This document shows positions 1-9,749 of a stretch of DNA of 64,000 bases, in pieces. The position numbers and the translations under genes were made by a program. Numbering within the stretch: position 1 is the stretch's first letter; each line of letters begins with the position of its first letter. This stretch comes from Skeletonema tropicum (lineage: Eukaryota > Bacillariophyta > Thalassiosirophyceae > Thalassiosirales > Thalassiosiraceae): the NCBI GenBank assembly GCA_037178625.1, contig CM074132.1, positions 930,001 through 994,000 of the forward strand, read 5' to 3'. The notes below the pieces were generated by a model. It searched no databases and had not been told where the DNA came from. It was given only the letters and a program-made list of their open reading frames with translations.

Positions 1-2
1 AT

Positions 3-320
3 ACCACCCTATCCTCTGCCGAGATCAACCTTCATCTCCAAACACACCTCATCCATGTCTCCAACATCCTCAACAACGTACAGGAGGATTTGGATGATGC
101 AAAGACCACGATCGAACAGGTCAATTGCTCCTTGACTAACTGGAAAACAAAATTTGATATTGTGTGTAACTTAGCACAGAGTTCTGGGGTCGATCTTGAA
201 ACCCTCAACAATATCAGAAATGAACATGATACTCTTACATTGTACAACAAGGCTCTCACTTCTAACGTCAATTACATCACTTTCACCAACATTAAGAAGG
301 AATCCGAGAGTGGGTACTAA
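3..320 (+). CDS. 3' end of an unknown gene (partial)
   Basis: The frame is open from the left edge of the window to a TAA at 318-320, giving about 105 C-terminal residues. No ATG lies in the visible part, so the start is off the window. The protein is hydrophilic, rich in Asn, Leu, Glu and Asp, and has heptad-like Leu/Ile/Val spacing (for example around LNNIRNEHDTLTLYNKAL), so a coiled coil is plausible. I recognise no family. It could be the tail of a host structural protein or of a mobile-element gene, and nothing downstream decides this. Confidence 0.45.
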   Translation, partial: TTLSSAEINLHLQTHLIHVSNILNNVQEDLDDAKTTIEQVNCSLTNWKTKFDIVCNLAQSSGVDLETLNNIRNEHDTLTLYNKALTSNVNYITFTNIKKESESGY

Positions 321-1685
321 CTCTGCCAAATCATACTAACAGTCCTGTAGAATATTATTTCACCAAATGATTTACATCTCGCTCTAATTTCTTCCTACCT
401 GTCTTCAATCGTTTCCACACGTTCACATTAAACCTCTTCATAGATAATCCCTCTCACATAAATCAATATTCTCCCAACCGTGTCTCAGTAATCACTACAC
501 AGCATTCGTAGAAGGCAATGTACAACCTTTATTACATAATTATTAAAGTGTTACATAACGTACTATTTGAATACTGCTATGTATATAAGTAGACACAATC
601 AATATCGTAGTAGATAGCCGGTGCCTCCTCTCTTATTTAGAAAACCCGCGCAGCGGCTAGACGAGCGTCAGCGAGGCTAGTGATACTTATTAGCGCCGTT
701 TCTTCTCAACAATCAAATAGCGCCGGGTTAATGTACCTAATTCCTACGGACGTAAGGGGGCCCTTTCTCACACAACTCTCGACTTCTCTTCAAACGTCCG
801 GGTGCACTCCCTGTATTTACGTCCATTTTCTTGCGATGTATGTCCTTGAAGGGTTATCCTTTAAACATTTATTGGTAAGTTGACTCCTAAGTATGTCAAT
901 GGTGAAAAGAAGCGTACGAAAGCCAGTGAGCTTGGGCTGGGGATGAGCCTGAGCCGTTGGTGTGGCTGCGGGGCTTGTGTTGTTTATTTTTTGTACTCTT
1001 TATCTTGACCGCGGTGGATTATTCAGCGCTGGCGCTGGGAGTATCTCAAACAAACTCGTTGACTTTCAGGAAGCATAGCGATATTCTGCAATCGACTCAA
1101 CTATTAGAGTTTATCGGCTACAATAAGTAGATGTTGCGCTCTCATATAATATTTTTATGTAGACAGCGGTCAACTGTCAACTCAAAGTCGGTAGGTCTTG
1201 CTACTGTGGTGCATGATGGTTCAAGCCATGTTGTGTTTCGTGTTTCAAATCAAAATTGCGCAAATTGCGTATCGTAGGCGGACGGCTTCCTTTCTGTCTC
1301 ATTTTAAGCTTCGTCTTATCTGTCATTCCTCAGTTTTTGATATATACTTTTATTCCTTTTTTGTTGACCTACAAGGTGCTCTAAGTAACTACTTCTACAT
1401 ATCTGTTTATCTTCCAACTTCCACGAAGCTTTTATAGCTCCTAATGTGTTAACTGTCTCATCCTTCGGAAAGATATCAGACTCTCTTTGGCGAGTTCTGA
1501 GGCGAGAAATTGGATCTCGCTCGCTCTCTCCATTCTGAACGCAAAATAAAAGCACTCACTTTCACTTGTTACTCACTTCTGTGTACCATTTTTTACCTGC
1601 TATGGTATTGCAAATCGCGAAGTATCCACCACCCTTCCCGTCCGTCTAGTAGCACTGCCAAAGCATAAAGAACAAAACAGAGACC
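321..1685. other. Intergenic region without a convincing gene
   Basis: The short frames here (for example 680-883 and 1198-1437) have no protein-like composition or recognisable motif. The last about 150 bases before 1686 are the likely promoter and 5' leader of the SET-domain gene. I see no RNA gene or clear repeat. Confidence 0.5.
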
Positions 1686-3641
1686 ATGGAAGAATCTAAC
1701 TGCACCGCGGAGCCAAAGCTAACCGCGGTAACCTCCTCTGAAACGGCGGCGCCGCCATCTCCAGAGCCCAGAGCTCCAGAGCATGAAAAGCAAACGTTCT
1801 CCATCCGTCGATCGACATACGAAAGTGATATGAAAGACAATGACAATTCAACCCACGGAGTCTTCCACGCCATCGACTCTACCTCGAAACAACCGACCAT
1901 TCACTTGTGGCTCCAATATATCCAATTAGGGGAAATGGGCGCAAATCATTTTCGTGCGAAGAATTATGATACTTTCCACTTCACTCCCTACAGCTCCAAA
2001 GACAATTGGAATAAGGCGAATCCAGAGATGGCTATTGTTGCAGAAATCAAGCGCAAAGGGGAAGGTGCCAAGCCCGCTTCAAATTCAAACAACAAGCAGG
2101 GATTTATCGATGACCTCATCGATGTCGTGTTCTCAGGATCATACCTCTCTATCACCATCAAAGTGCTTCTGGTTATCTACAGCATTTATGTTACAACAAC
2201 GATAGGTGTTCGCATTGGCTTTGAATTCCAAAACAGTAGGCTTGGGGTGGAGAAGGAGACGAAGGAGACCTACACAGGCAAGGGTTGGTTTACAGATTAT
2301 GAGCAAAAGTGTGCTGCTACCGATAATAACGAGTTGGGGTTAAGGGAAAAGACTGCACGTTTGTTTGGGGAGAGTAAAAAGTCGGATGAAGAACACGCGA
2401 AAGCCCTTATCTCCTGGCTGGAAAGGGAAGGCGGATACTTCCACCCTAATCTTCAGATGCGTCGTGTCGATCCCTCTGATCCAACTTCCTTCTTTGGTAT
2501 GTTTGTAAATGACTTCATTCCCGAAGGTGAACTTCTCTTGCGAGTACCTCGAAGCATGGTCTTGGATAGCACCGAAGAAGAACCTGAAAGAGATATAATG
2601 ACCTGTGCGACTGTTCGTAATCTTGTCAACCAGCTCAAATTGAAGGACGATTCCAAATACGCCCCGTACGTCAATTATCTTATGGATACGCAACCTCCTG
2701 GTTGTATATCGGCATGGTCCAAAGCCGGCAAGGATTTGTTTACTCAAGTCACATCCCCGTCCGATCCCCTTGACTGGGTTGACAAATTGAGTCCACCTCA
2801 ATGGTCCGAAGTCGGGAAAAATTTCATTTCCAGTGTCACGGGAACGCCCAAAAAGATTGTTGATGAGCTCCCACCTTACACTCCATTCAAGTGGACTGAT
2901 GTGTGGCGAGATACGTGCGAAGGATCTGATGACCCGCTTGAAGAATATGCAGCTCTCATTGCGATTCAAAGGAGCTGGGACGATAAAATGATCCCTGTGT
3001 TTGACATGATGAGTCACGGAAATGGGCATTGGTTGAACACAGTCCACAGTAATGTGCACGACACGGATATAGATGTGAGTGTGTATTCAAGCAGAGATAT
3101 CAGGGCGAATGAACAGATTCATACCAGCTACAATAGGTGCGATAGTTGTGGAAACCGAAAGTATGAATATGGCACAGATTTAATTATGCGTGAGTATGGG
3201 TTTGTGGAGCAAATGCCCCAAAGCTTTTATTTGTGGCAAATTGGGATGTTTGGATATCGTCTGGATAAAAATACGAGTGTGAGTGGTAAGGGTAAGGGCT
3301 ATGGGAAGGTTTTTGTCACTGAATGGATTTACAGGGAGCCCACTGAAGAAGAGGTTGAAGAAATGGAAAAGATGTTGAAACAAATCGAGATTACGAAGGT
3401 TACTCATTTGAGTAAGCAATGCAATGTGGATGATGTTGAGTGGGAAACAATCAATAATTATGTCAAAGCATTGGAAGATGGTCTTAAAGCTGCAGTCAGA
3501 GCCGCGCGGAAAGAAGAAGGCGTCGAAGAGATTGAGGTTATCGGACAAGAGGAACTAGAAGAAGAAGATGATGATGAAGAAGAAGATGAAGATAGTAGCG
3601 ACGATGTTGACGATGAGTCTGATAGTGGTGACGAGCTCTAA
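1686..3641 (+). CDS. Membrane-anchored SET-domain protein (SETD3/SETD6/Rubisco-LSMT type)
   Basis: This is a single-exon ORF of 651 codons. One hydrophobic segment at about residues 150-172 suggests a membrane anchor. From about residue 235 to 510 the protein has the layout of the split SET family that methylates lysine (SETD3 methylates histidine) in non-histone proteins. Visible marks are a start like LISWLEREGGYFHPNL, a DMMSHGNGHW segment where these enzymes usually have D-x-x-N-H-x, and GTDLIMREYGFV where they have the N/S-x-E-x-L-x-x-YGF motif. The usual Asn-His is replaced by Ser-His, so activity cannot be assumed. The C-terminus is very acidic (Glu/Asp runs after residue 618). The start is the first ATG in a good context (ACCATGG). 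The substrate is unknown. Confidence 0.7.
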   Translation: MEESNCTAEPKLTAVTSSETAAPPSPEPRAPEHEKQTFSIRRSTYESDMKDNDNSTHGVFHAIDSTSKQPTIHLWLQYIQLGEMGANHFRAKNYDTFHFTPYSSKDNWNKANPEMAIVAEIKRKGEGAKPASNSNNKQGFIDDLIDVVFSGSYLSITIKVLLVIYSIYVTTTIGVRIGFEFQNSRLGVEKETKETYTGKGWFTDYEQKCAATDNNELGLREKTARLFGESKKSDEEHAKALISWLEREGGYFHPNLQMRRVDPSDPTSFFGMFVNDFIPEGELLLRVPRSMVLDSTEEEPERDIMTCATVRNLVNQLKLKDDSKYAPYVNYLMDTQPPGCISAWSKAGKDLFTQVTSPSDPLDWVDKLSPPQWSEVGKNFISSVTGTPKKIVDELPPYTPFKWTDVWRDTCEGSDDPLEEYAALIAIQRSWDDKMIPVFDMMSHGNGHWLNTVHSNVHDTDIDVSVYSSRDIRANEQIHTSYNRCDSCGNRKYEYGTDLIMREYGFVEQMPQSFYLWQIGMFGYRLDKNTSVSGKGKGYGKVFVTEWIYREPTEEEVEEMEKMLKQIEITKVTHLSKQCNVDDVEWETINNYVKALEDGLKAAVRAARKEEGVEEIEVIGQEELEEEDDDEEEDEDSSDDVDDESDSGDEL

Positions 3642-3962
3642 AGTTTCATAATAAGGTAAATCGTATGTTTTGTGATGTTCATAAGGATTGACAGTAAGTA
3701 TTGTAGTTCACGAGACTTTGTAGTTGTAATGAAGATTTGAAAACTTGCTAAATCAATATCTGTTAGCTGTCAGCCCAAGATGAGTCATGTCACCGCCACA
3801 CCATATCCCCAGTAAACACAAGCCTGCAATTATCTTGATTGCGTTTTATTCAAGTTACTCACAAGGCTATCATCCTCCTTTCTGGTTGATTCATTCATGT
3901 ACTCAATCAAGCTAGCAACTTCATAGAATTGTAGAGAGAGTCTTCGATTATTTTCGTGCGAC
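3642..3962. other. 3' flank of the SET gene up to the TIR element
   Basis: AT-rich sequence with no ORF. It probably holds the polyadenylation region of the SET-domain gene, and I see no other feature. Confidence 0.4.
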
Positions 3963-4050
3963 AGCTGGCGTTTTAAACGCCAGTAGACTCACCGTCGCAC
4001 TTTTTAAATATTTGATGAACGCTAGTAAAACTCGCTTAAAGCTAGTAAAC
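3963..4050 (+). repeat. Left terminal inverted repeat of the 2.6-kb element
   Basis: It begins AGCTGGCGTTTTAAACGCCA and contains the 9-bp-arm hairpin at its tip. It pairs with 6484-6571 on the other strand. Confidence 0.8.
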
Positions 4051-4160
4051 AAGCTTGACTTTAGACCTCTGGAAATCATCCATCGGAACCCCTACGGAGA
4101 AAAGTAGCGGTAGGAATCTGTTCTCCATCCAAAACGGTAGGGACACCACCCCTATCAACC

Positions 4161-4995
4161 ATGAGGGGAGGGCGTAATTCGGGCGGTAGAGGCTCTCGAA
4201 GTAAGAGGTCTCGCAATGATCAGGAATTGACTGATCGTGAGGCACGTCTTCGTGCTAGGTCGGCTGCAGCGGAGGAGAGAAGTAGTGTACCCCCTCCAAA
4301 TGAATCTGAACAAGTTGCTGCTCCCAATGATGGCTTGGAGTGCGCCTGCTGTAACAAGGCAATCGCAAATACCGATGATCATGTCATCATTACGCCATGC
4401 GAGCATTATTATGATGTTGTCGTCCAATGAAGATGAAGAGGCAGTCTGCCTGGAGGAGTCAATCTTCCAGCGATGACTCTGTCTCTGTCTTCGATCATGG
4501 GATGAGAGGCTGGAAGAATACTTTATCACGTGCTACATCTACAATTATAATGCTGTTGAAAGATCAGAGAAAGGACTAGCGAAGGTAAAGACTACGACGA
4601 AAGATCTAAAGGCAGCAGTGGAATTGGATACGAAACTTGCAACTACAACAAGCGCACAAGATCTAAAGCCAAGAGAGTGCAAAAAAGCTTTGCTTCTGAA
4701 AGAGATAGATCGCATGATCAAGCGAGATAAAGCGAGGACGAAAAAGAAGGTGAAAATTCCAGCGCACGAGACGAATTTGAACACAAAGAAAGATATTATC
4801 ATTAAGTTCCTTATCAAATGGCGTCAAAAAGAGTTCAAAGCTTATCCGAAGCTAGCACAAGAGCTGAAGGATGGAGTTTTGACGAGACAGAGTGAATCTA
4901 ATCTTGTGACGCATGCATCCAGAAAGGAGCTAATGGAGTCGGAGTTCTTCTCTCTAGGAAAGCATCTACGCGAAAAGGGAGACACATATTCATGA
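4161..4995 (+). pseudogene. Broken RING-like gene inside the TIR element
   Basis: The first frame (4161-4430, ATG at 4161) encodes 89 residues: a Gly/Arg/Ser-rich basic start, then a half RING-like zinc finger (C-A-C-C, about 15 residues, then PCEHYY) that stops before the second Cys pair. Protein-like sequence continues in other frames: a Ser/Asp-rich piece after 4433, and a Lys-rich segment in the frame ending at 4993-4995 that is open from about 4477. Either one or more unrecognised introns join these pieces or the gene carries frameshifts. I could not find a splice pattern that joins them cleanly. It is convergent with the minus-strand gene, and only 20 bases separate the two stop codons. 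Its 5' leader contains the 33-bp sequence that is coding in the opposite gene. Confidence 0.45.
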
Positions 4996-5015
4996 TAACA
5001 ATCTGTAATAGTGAA

Positions 5016-6461
5016 TTAGTTCCTAGGACGTAAAGGCCGAGTCTGAGTTGTAACAGCTGAACCAAGATTGGTAAGAACTTGCTCCATTGTTTGTACTTTC
5101 GGTGCTCTCTCCCTAGACTTCTCCTCCGCCGCATAGTACTCGTCAGTCTCTTTAACGCTGCTAATGAATGTCAAATTTGTACTGGGTCGAACTGGCTCCT
5201 TATACTGCTCAAAGAGACTACGAAGACTTTCAACGGCACCTGCATGGAACATTGTACGGAGTAAATCATCCCACTCGCTCTTTCCTCCAATAATCCCAAC
5301 TTTAATGTCGGGCGATGGCGCATCATCAGCATTCATAGTACTATTCTTGTTTTTTCCACCAAGTCTACCTATTTGGTGGTGCGCAACAGTGTTTAGACTG
5401 ATAACAACTTGTGAATTCTTTGCATCCGCACCAGCCTCGGCAACAGCTGCAGGAGTAAGAGTGTTACACTCAGAAAACTTCATGACATTCTTGAACGCCA
5501 CTTTTTCTAACTGACGAGCTGTCTTGTCCACCAATTGGCGAACATTGGTAGGCTTAATATCCACTTTGCGCCGTTTGTTCTTGTTAGATGATAGAGCCTT
5601 GGCAGACGCCGAAGCATCAGCGGCAGCTTCGGGCTGAACAAGAGACCCAGTGATGTTCTAATAGATAACAGAGCAGCATTAGGGTGACATTATGACGAAG
5701 AATAGCATGGGCAATGACCTAACAACAACTATGGTACTTACATCTTCTTGTAAACGACTCTTTCTCTCCTTGGCCGCATTCTCCCTCCTAACGGCATTAC
5801 GACGGTCATCACGAGCCCTCTTCAATTTAGCAGACTCATCTATCTGTGCCTGCGTCTTTTCCTTGGGCGCTCGCTTCTTCTTCTTCTTTGGAGGAGGGAC
5901 AACTTCCGTCGATTTCTGTTGCTGCGCCTTCTCCGTACTAGCTCGCTTTCTCTTTCCTCTGCCTCCTCCCATGTCAATCTCTGCAAGAGCCCTCGCTGCA
6001 GCTTGTTCCTCGCGCTGCTGAGATTCCAAAATACGGTTAATTGTGGACAATTGCTGCCTGTCTGTGAGCATGCGCCATTCTCGGACTGCATTCGCCTTCC
6101 CTGTAGAAGTTCTCCTCAAAGAAAGCACCTCGGGAGGGATATCATGCGTCCCCTTTCCTTTGTGGCAAGGGAATACCTCATTGATCGAGCCATTAGAACT
6201 AAAGTCACAACGTACAGTCTTATCGGCCAGACTTTCGTTGCCCGTGATGCGGCTGACTCGCGATGCACTCGCATCATTCGCAGCTTGTTGCTTCGCCGAC
6301 GGCTTCAACACTCGACCAGTTCGGGACGTCTTCTTTGGAGCCTCAATGCTCGATGAAGTGACCACCCCCGACTCTGCAATAGGGGTGGTGTCCCTACCGT
6401 TTTGGGTGGAGAGTTCATTACAATCATTGGATCGATCGGTCGGTTGAGTTTTGGTTGACAT
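5016..6461 (-). CDS. Basic coiled-coil protein of the TIR element, two exons, unknown function
   Basis: Exon 1 runs from the ATG at 6461 down to 5742 and exon 2 from 5657 to 5016. They are joined across an 84-bp intron (5741-5658) with a GTAAGT donor and a TTAG acceptor, both in phase 0, giving 453 residues. The N-terminal part is Ser/Thr-rich and polar. The middle (about residues 120-240) has a Gln/Glu/Ala-rich helical stretch followed by a Lys/Arg block (KKKKKKR) typical of a nuclear localisation signal. The C-terminal part is globular-looking, with a DIKVGIIGGKSEWDDLLRTM segment. No family is recognised and no catalytic triad of a transposase is visible. Its location immediately inside the right TIR suggests it belongs to the element and may bind DNA or serve as an accessory factor. 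Confidence 0.65.
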
Positions 6462-6483
6462 CGGAGGTCGGAATGATTGAGAT

Positions 6484-6571
6484 GTTTACTAGCGTTATGC
6501 GAATTTATCTAGTGCTCGGCAAATCTTTAAAAAGTGCGACGGTGAGTCTACTGGCGTTTAAAACGCCAGCT
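6484..6571 (-). repeat. Right terminal inverted repeat of the 2.6-kb element
   Basis: Read on the minus strand it begins AGCTGGCGTTTTAAACGCCA, as the left end does. The first 45 or so bases are nearly identical to the left copy and the rest is an ungapped but diverged match. Confidence 0.8.
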
Positions 6572-6796
6572 CCCCCCCCAATTTACTGCACACTGTCATT
6601 ATTTGGGTAGGCGGGCGTAGACCATTCCACCCGCCCACCAAACGGGTGAAATCAAAGATCCAAAAGCACACAAATAGAAGCGTTCAGAAACGCTCGGAAA
6701 ATCACATCACCTCCATGACGATGATATTTTAAGTAAGCGCGTGAGCATTGTTGCAAGCACTCTTACTACCCTTCACAAACAACTACACAACAAACA
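6572..6796 (+). promoter_or_regulatory. Upstream region of the Rpn11 gene
   Basis: A 225-bp spacer between the TIR element and the Rpn11 start, beginning with a run of eight C. The element therefore ends close to the presumptive promoter of a housekeeping gene. No specific promoter motif is assigned. Confidence 0.4.
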
Positions 6797-7729
6797 ATGG
6801 ACCGAATCCAACAACTAATGCGCGGTATGCCCGGAGGAGGCATGGGCGGCCCCCCATCCGACTCACCGACACCCGACTGTTCCGAAAAAGTTCACGTCTC
6901 CTCCCTCGCCCTACTCAAAATGCTCAAACACGGCCGCGCCGGTGTCCCCATGGAAGTCATGGGACTCATGCTCGGTCAATTCGTAGACGATTATACCATA
7001 AACTGTGTCGATGTCTTCGCCATGCCCCAAAGCGGTACCTCTGTAAGTGTCGAGGCCGTCGATCCCGTCTTTCAAACCAAAATGCTCGATATGCTCCAAC
7101 AGACTGGACGTGGTGAAATGGTCGTGGGATGGTATCACTCCCACCCCGGATTTGGATGCTGGCTTTCCAGTACGGATATCAATACCCAATCTTCATTTGA
7201 GGCGCTGAATGCTAGAGCGGTGGCGTTGGTAGTGGACCCGATTCAGAGTGTCAAGGGGAAAGTTGTGATTGATTGTTTTCGGTTGATTAATCCCCAGTTG
7301 ATGATGTTGGGACAAGAACCCCGTCAGAGTACGAGCAATATTGGTCATCTCAACAAACCTTCGATTCAGGCGTTGATACACGGGTTGAATCGCCACTATT
7401 ATTCGATTGTGATAGATTATCGCAAGAATGAATTGGAGGAACAAATGTTGATGAATTTACATAAGCGAAATTGGACGACGGGTCTCACAGTCAGTCCGTT
7501 CGAGGAACAATCCAAGAATAATGCTAGTGTGGTGGATAAGATGCTCAAGTTGAGTGCGGATTATAATGAGAGGATTGTGAGTGAGGAGGGGAAGACTGAG
7601 AAGGAGATACTGGTGGAGAATGTGGGTAAGGTGGATCCGAAGAAGCATTTGGAGGGATGTGTAAGTGATTTGATGAGCAGTAATATTATTCAGTGTTTGG
7701 GGACAATGTTGGACACGGTCATTTTCTAA
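6797..7729 (+). CDS. RPN11: 26S proteasome regulatory subunit Rpn11 (JAMM deubiquitinase)
   Basis: A single exon of 310 residues, the normal length for Rpn11/PSMD14. This zinc metalloprotease of the proteasome lid removes ubiquitin chains from substrates during degradation. The JAMM/MPN+ site is intact: Glu53 in VPMEVMG, then His114, His116, Ser124 and Asp127 in the H-x-H-x7-S-x2-D motif ([17 protein letters not shown]). The N-terminal Met/Gly-rich stretch and the [14 protein letters not shown] region are also characteristic. Codon use is C-rich in the first third and G/T-rich later. The gene is convergent with the DnaJ gene. The function is as sure as sequence can make it. Confidence 0.97.
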   Translation: MDRIQQLMRGMPGGGMGGPPSDSPTPDCSEKVHVSSLALLKMLKHGRAGVPMEVMGLMLGQFVDDYTINCVDVFAMPQSGTSVSVEAVDPVFQTKMLDMLQQTGRGEMVVGWYHSHPGFGCWLSSTDINTQSSFEALNARAVALVVDPIQSVKGKVVIDCFRLINPQLMMLGQEPRQSTSNIGHLNKPSIQALIHGLNRHYYSIVIDYRKNELEEQMLMNLHKRNWTTGLTVSPFEEQSKNNASVVDKMLKLSADYNERIVSEEGKTEKEILVENVGKVDPKKHLEGCVSDLMSSNIIQCLGTMLDTVIF

Positions 7730-8263
7730 TTGATGATGGTTTGAATGCTTACAAGAATATGACAGAGTTGCGCGTGGGGTCTGAGGCTATTTACATCATG
7801 ATAATTATAGAAATTATTACTGTATTTCATTCAAGCTTCTTGCGTCATCTGAAGAGCCAATGATGTAATTAAATAAGAATTAGGGGAGCGCCTCGTGAAT
7901 TGGACATGCACATCAAGGAAATCTATCTCAAGAGTGTTGTCCAACAAATAGAGCTGCTTCGGAAGAAGAACAAAAGAATGATATGAGCAAGCGAAGCTCA
8001 AAGCGTCACAAAACCATTCTGACAGGATGTAGTATACAGGCACAGCGAAACGAAGACATTGACAGATGGCAAAGCTGCTGTTTTGGCATGCGCATGGAAA
8101 TGTCCTAAATTTCCACTAGACCCGAAAGTCAATCATTTCTCTTGGGCATCTTATCCGGCGGCGAGACAAATATACAAGACGTCGGTAGAAATCAACCCTT
8201 CGCAAAGCAAACACTGAACAACTACAATATAGCAATCACTTACCATCTGTTCTATCTGACGCT
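7730..8263. other. Spacer between the convergent Rpn11 and DnaJ genes
   Basis: A minus-strand frame is open across roughly 7831-8170 and reads somewhat protein-like (LLPKQLYLLDNTLEIDFLDV), but it has no ATG in the long open part and no known motif. It may be a fortuitous frame or a fragment of a lost gene. Nothing else is seen. Confidence 0.35.
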
Positions 8264-9749
8264 TTAGTGGCCAACAACAAACTCAATAACAACATTGCCC
8301 TTCGTCACACCACCCTTCAAAGTCATACCTCTGCCCTCCACAACCATCTTCTCACCCGACATTGTACCCGCCTTCGACACCACGTCCAACGTACTCCCAT
8401 CCGGCAATGGTAACTTCAACTTTGCACCACGCTCCGCCTGCCGTGATGTCAATTTACATTTCCAATACAAATTATCATCACCAGCCTTGTGTTGCAAAAA
8501 TGGATGTTTCTTCTCAGATATAACAAAGGTAATGGCAGGATACTCTACTTCCATTCCAGTATTGGCATCCACAGATCGTGATGGTGGAAATTTTATCTTC
8601 GTTCCAGACTTGTACCCTGGTTGAACTTTGATTGTGAATATCTTTTCAGATTGGAGGGAGGGGAATGATACTTTCAGTTTCTTTGTGGTACCATTGCATA
8701 AGTCTTCGAGAGAACAGTGTACTGGTCGAGTGTAATGCTGTTGTTCACCTCTTCTTCGATGTGTGTGTTGCTGCTGCCGTGGCGGTGCGCCCTGCTGCCC
8801 AAAGAATGGATTTTGCTGATTCATTCCACCGCCACCATATTGACTCCCTCTCATATCGCCCATTGGAACACCTCCCATCATTTGTCGTAAGATCTCGTTC
8901 AAATCAATCTCGGCAAAGTCACCACCGCCACCACCACCACTACCTCCAGGAGAGAAGCCACCAAAGGTTCCACCACCAGGCATACCACCACCAAACATTC
9001 CACCAGGAAATCCACCTCCTCCAGCACCATTTTGAAATGAATACGTTTTAGTTCCACCCCCTCCACCGCCGGCGCTACCTCCTGGAAACCCGTGAAATCC
9101 ACCTCCACCACCACCACCACCACCCATGCCGGCACCCAACGGACTGAAGTTTGGATCTAAACTCCTCTCTAAAGTAAAGTAGAATAAAGCATTTAGAAAC
9201 AAGAATGATGCACGCAGACAGATGGTGTTGAGCACGCAGAGTCAATATTTGAATGCAAATTGCACACACCAAAGCATACAGCATACAAAACAGATGGGCC
9301 TAAGGGTTGGATAATGTTGTCCAGCATTGATACATATATTCTATCTCGGAGTAATTCTAGAGTAATTTCATTCCTCATTGGCCCCAACTTCCACAATTCA
9401 AATACAATACATCAATCAATAGTCTACATCAAACATTCCAAAAACACTCACCACCATATCGATCATACAACTTTCTCTTATCCTCATCACTCAACCACTC
9501 ATACGCCTTACTAATCTCCTTAAATTTATGTTCGGCCTTGGACCGTTCCCCCTCTGGAACTTTGTCCGGATGATGCTGTAGTGCCGCCTTGCGATAGGCC
9601 TTTTTGATTTCGGATTGGGTGGCGGTGCGGGGGATGTTGAGTGTTTCATAAAGTGAGTTTGTTGCTGCTGCTACTGTGGTTGTGGTTGTTGATAGTAGGA
9701 TTAGGACGAGTAATAGTGATGGTAGTAATGATTGTCGTATGATAGTCAT
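8264..9749 (-). CDS. Class-B DnaJ/Hsp40 co-chaperone of the secretory pathway
   Basis: Two exons: 9749-9452 and 9168-8264, with a 283-bp intron (GTGAGT donor, TTTAG acceptor, phase 1). The predicted protein has 400 residues. Residues 1-30 form a strong signal peptide (Leu/Thr-rich, ending VAAA). The J-domain follows at about 33-98 with the catalytic HPD in [11 protein letters not shown]. Next comes a Gly/Phe-rich linker of unusual length (polyGly runs at about 105-210) and a C-terminal peptide-binding domain beginning [16 protein letters not shown]. There is no CXXCXGXG zinc finger, so this is class B. No C-terminal KDEL-type signal is visible (the protein ends VVGH), so ER residence or another secretory compartment is inferred from the signal peptide only. 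The chosen ATG gives a clean signal peptide, whereas the longer frame would add a His/Asn-rich leader. Confidence 0.85.

Larger units (their letters stand above)
3963..6571. mobile_element. 2.6-kb DNA-transposon-like element with 88-bp terminal inverted repeats
   Basis: The two ends are inverted repeats that align without gaps over 88 bases (3963-4050 and 6484-6571). The outer 45 or so bases are almost identical and the inner part is diverged but ends in the same GCTAGTAAAC. Each tip starts with a near-perfect hairpin of CTGGCGTTT and AAACGCCAG around one base. A further 33-bp inverted pair with one mismatch lies inside (4123-4155 and 6379-6411). The interior holds two convergent genes and no DDE transposase, replicase or tyrosine recombinase that I can recognise. 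I found no convincing target-site duplication: the left flank ends GTGCGAC and the right flank is a C run. The superfamily is unknown. It may be non-autonomous or an undescribed type. Confidence 0.75.

Noticed and set aside
7831..8043. 70-codon minus-strand frame between Rpn11 and the DnaJ gene
   Set aside because: It looks mildly protein-like but has no ATG start, no family and no splice partner.
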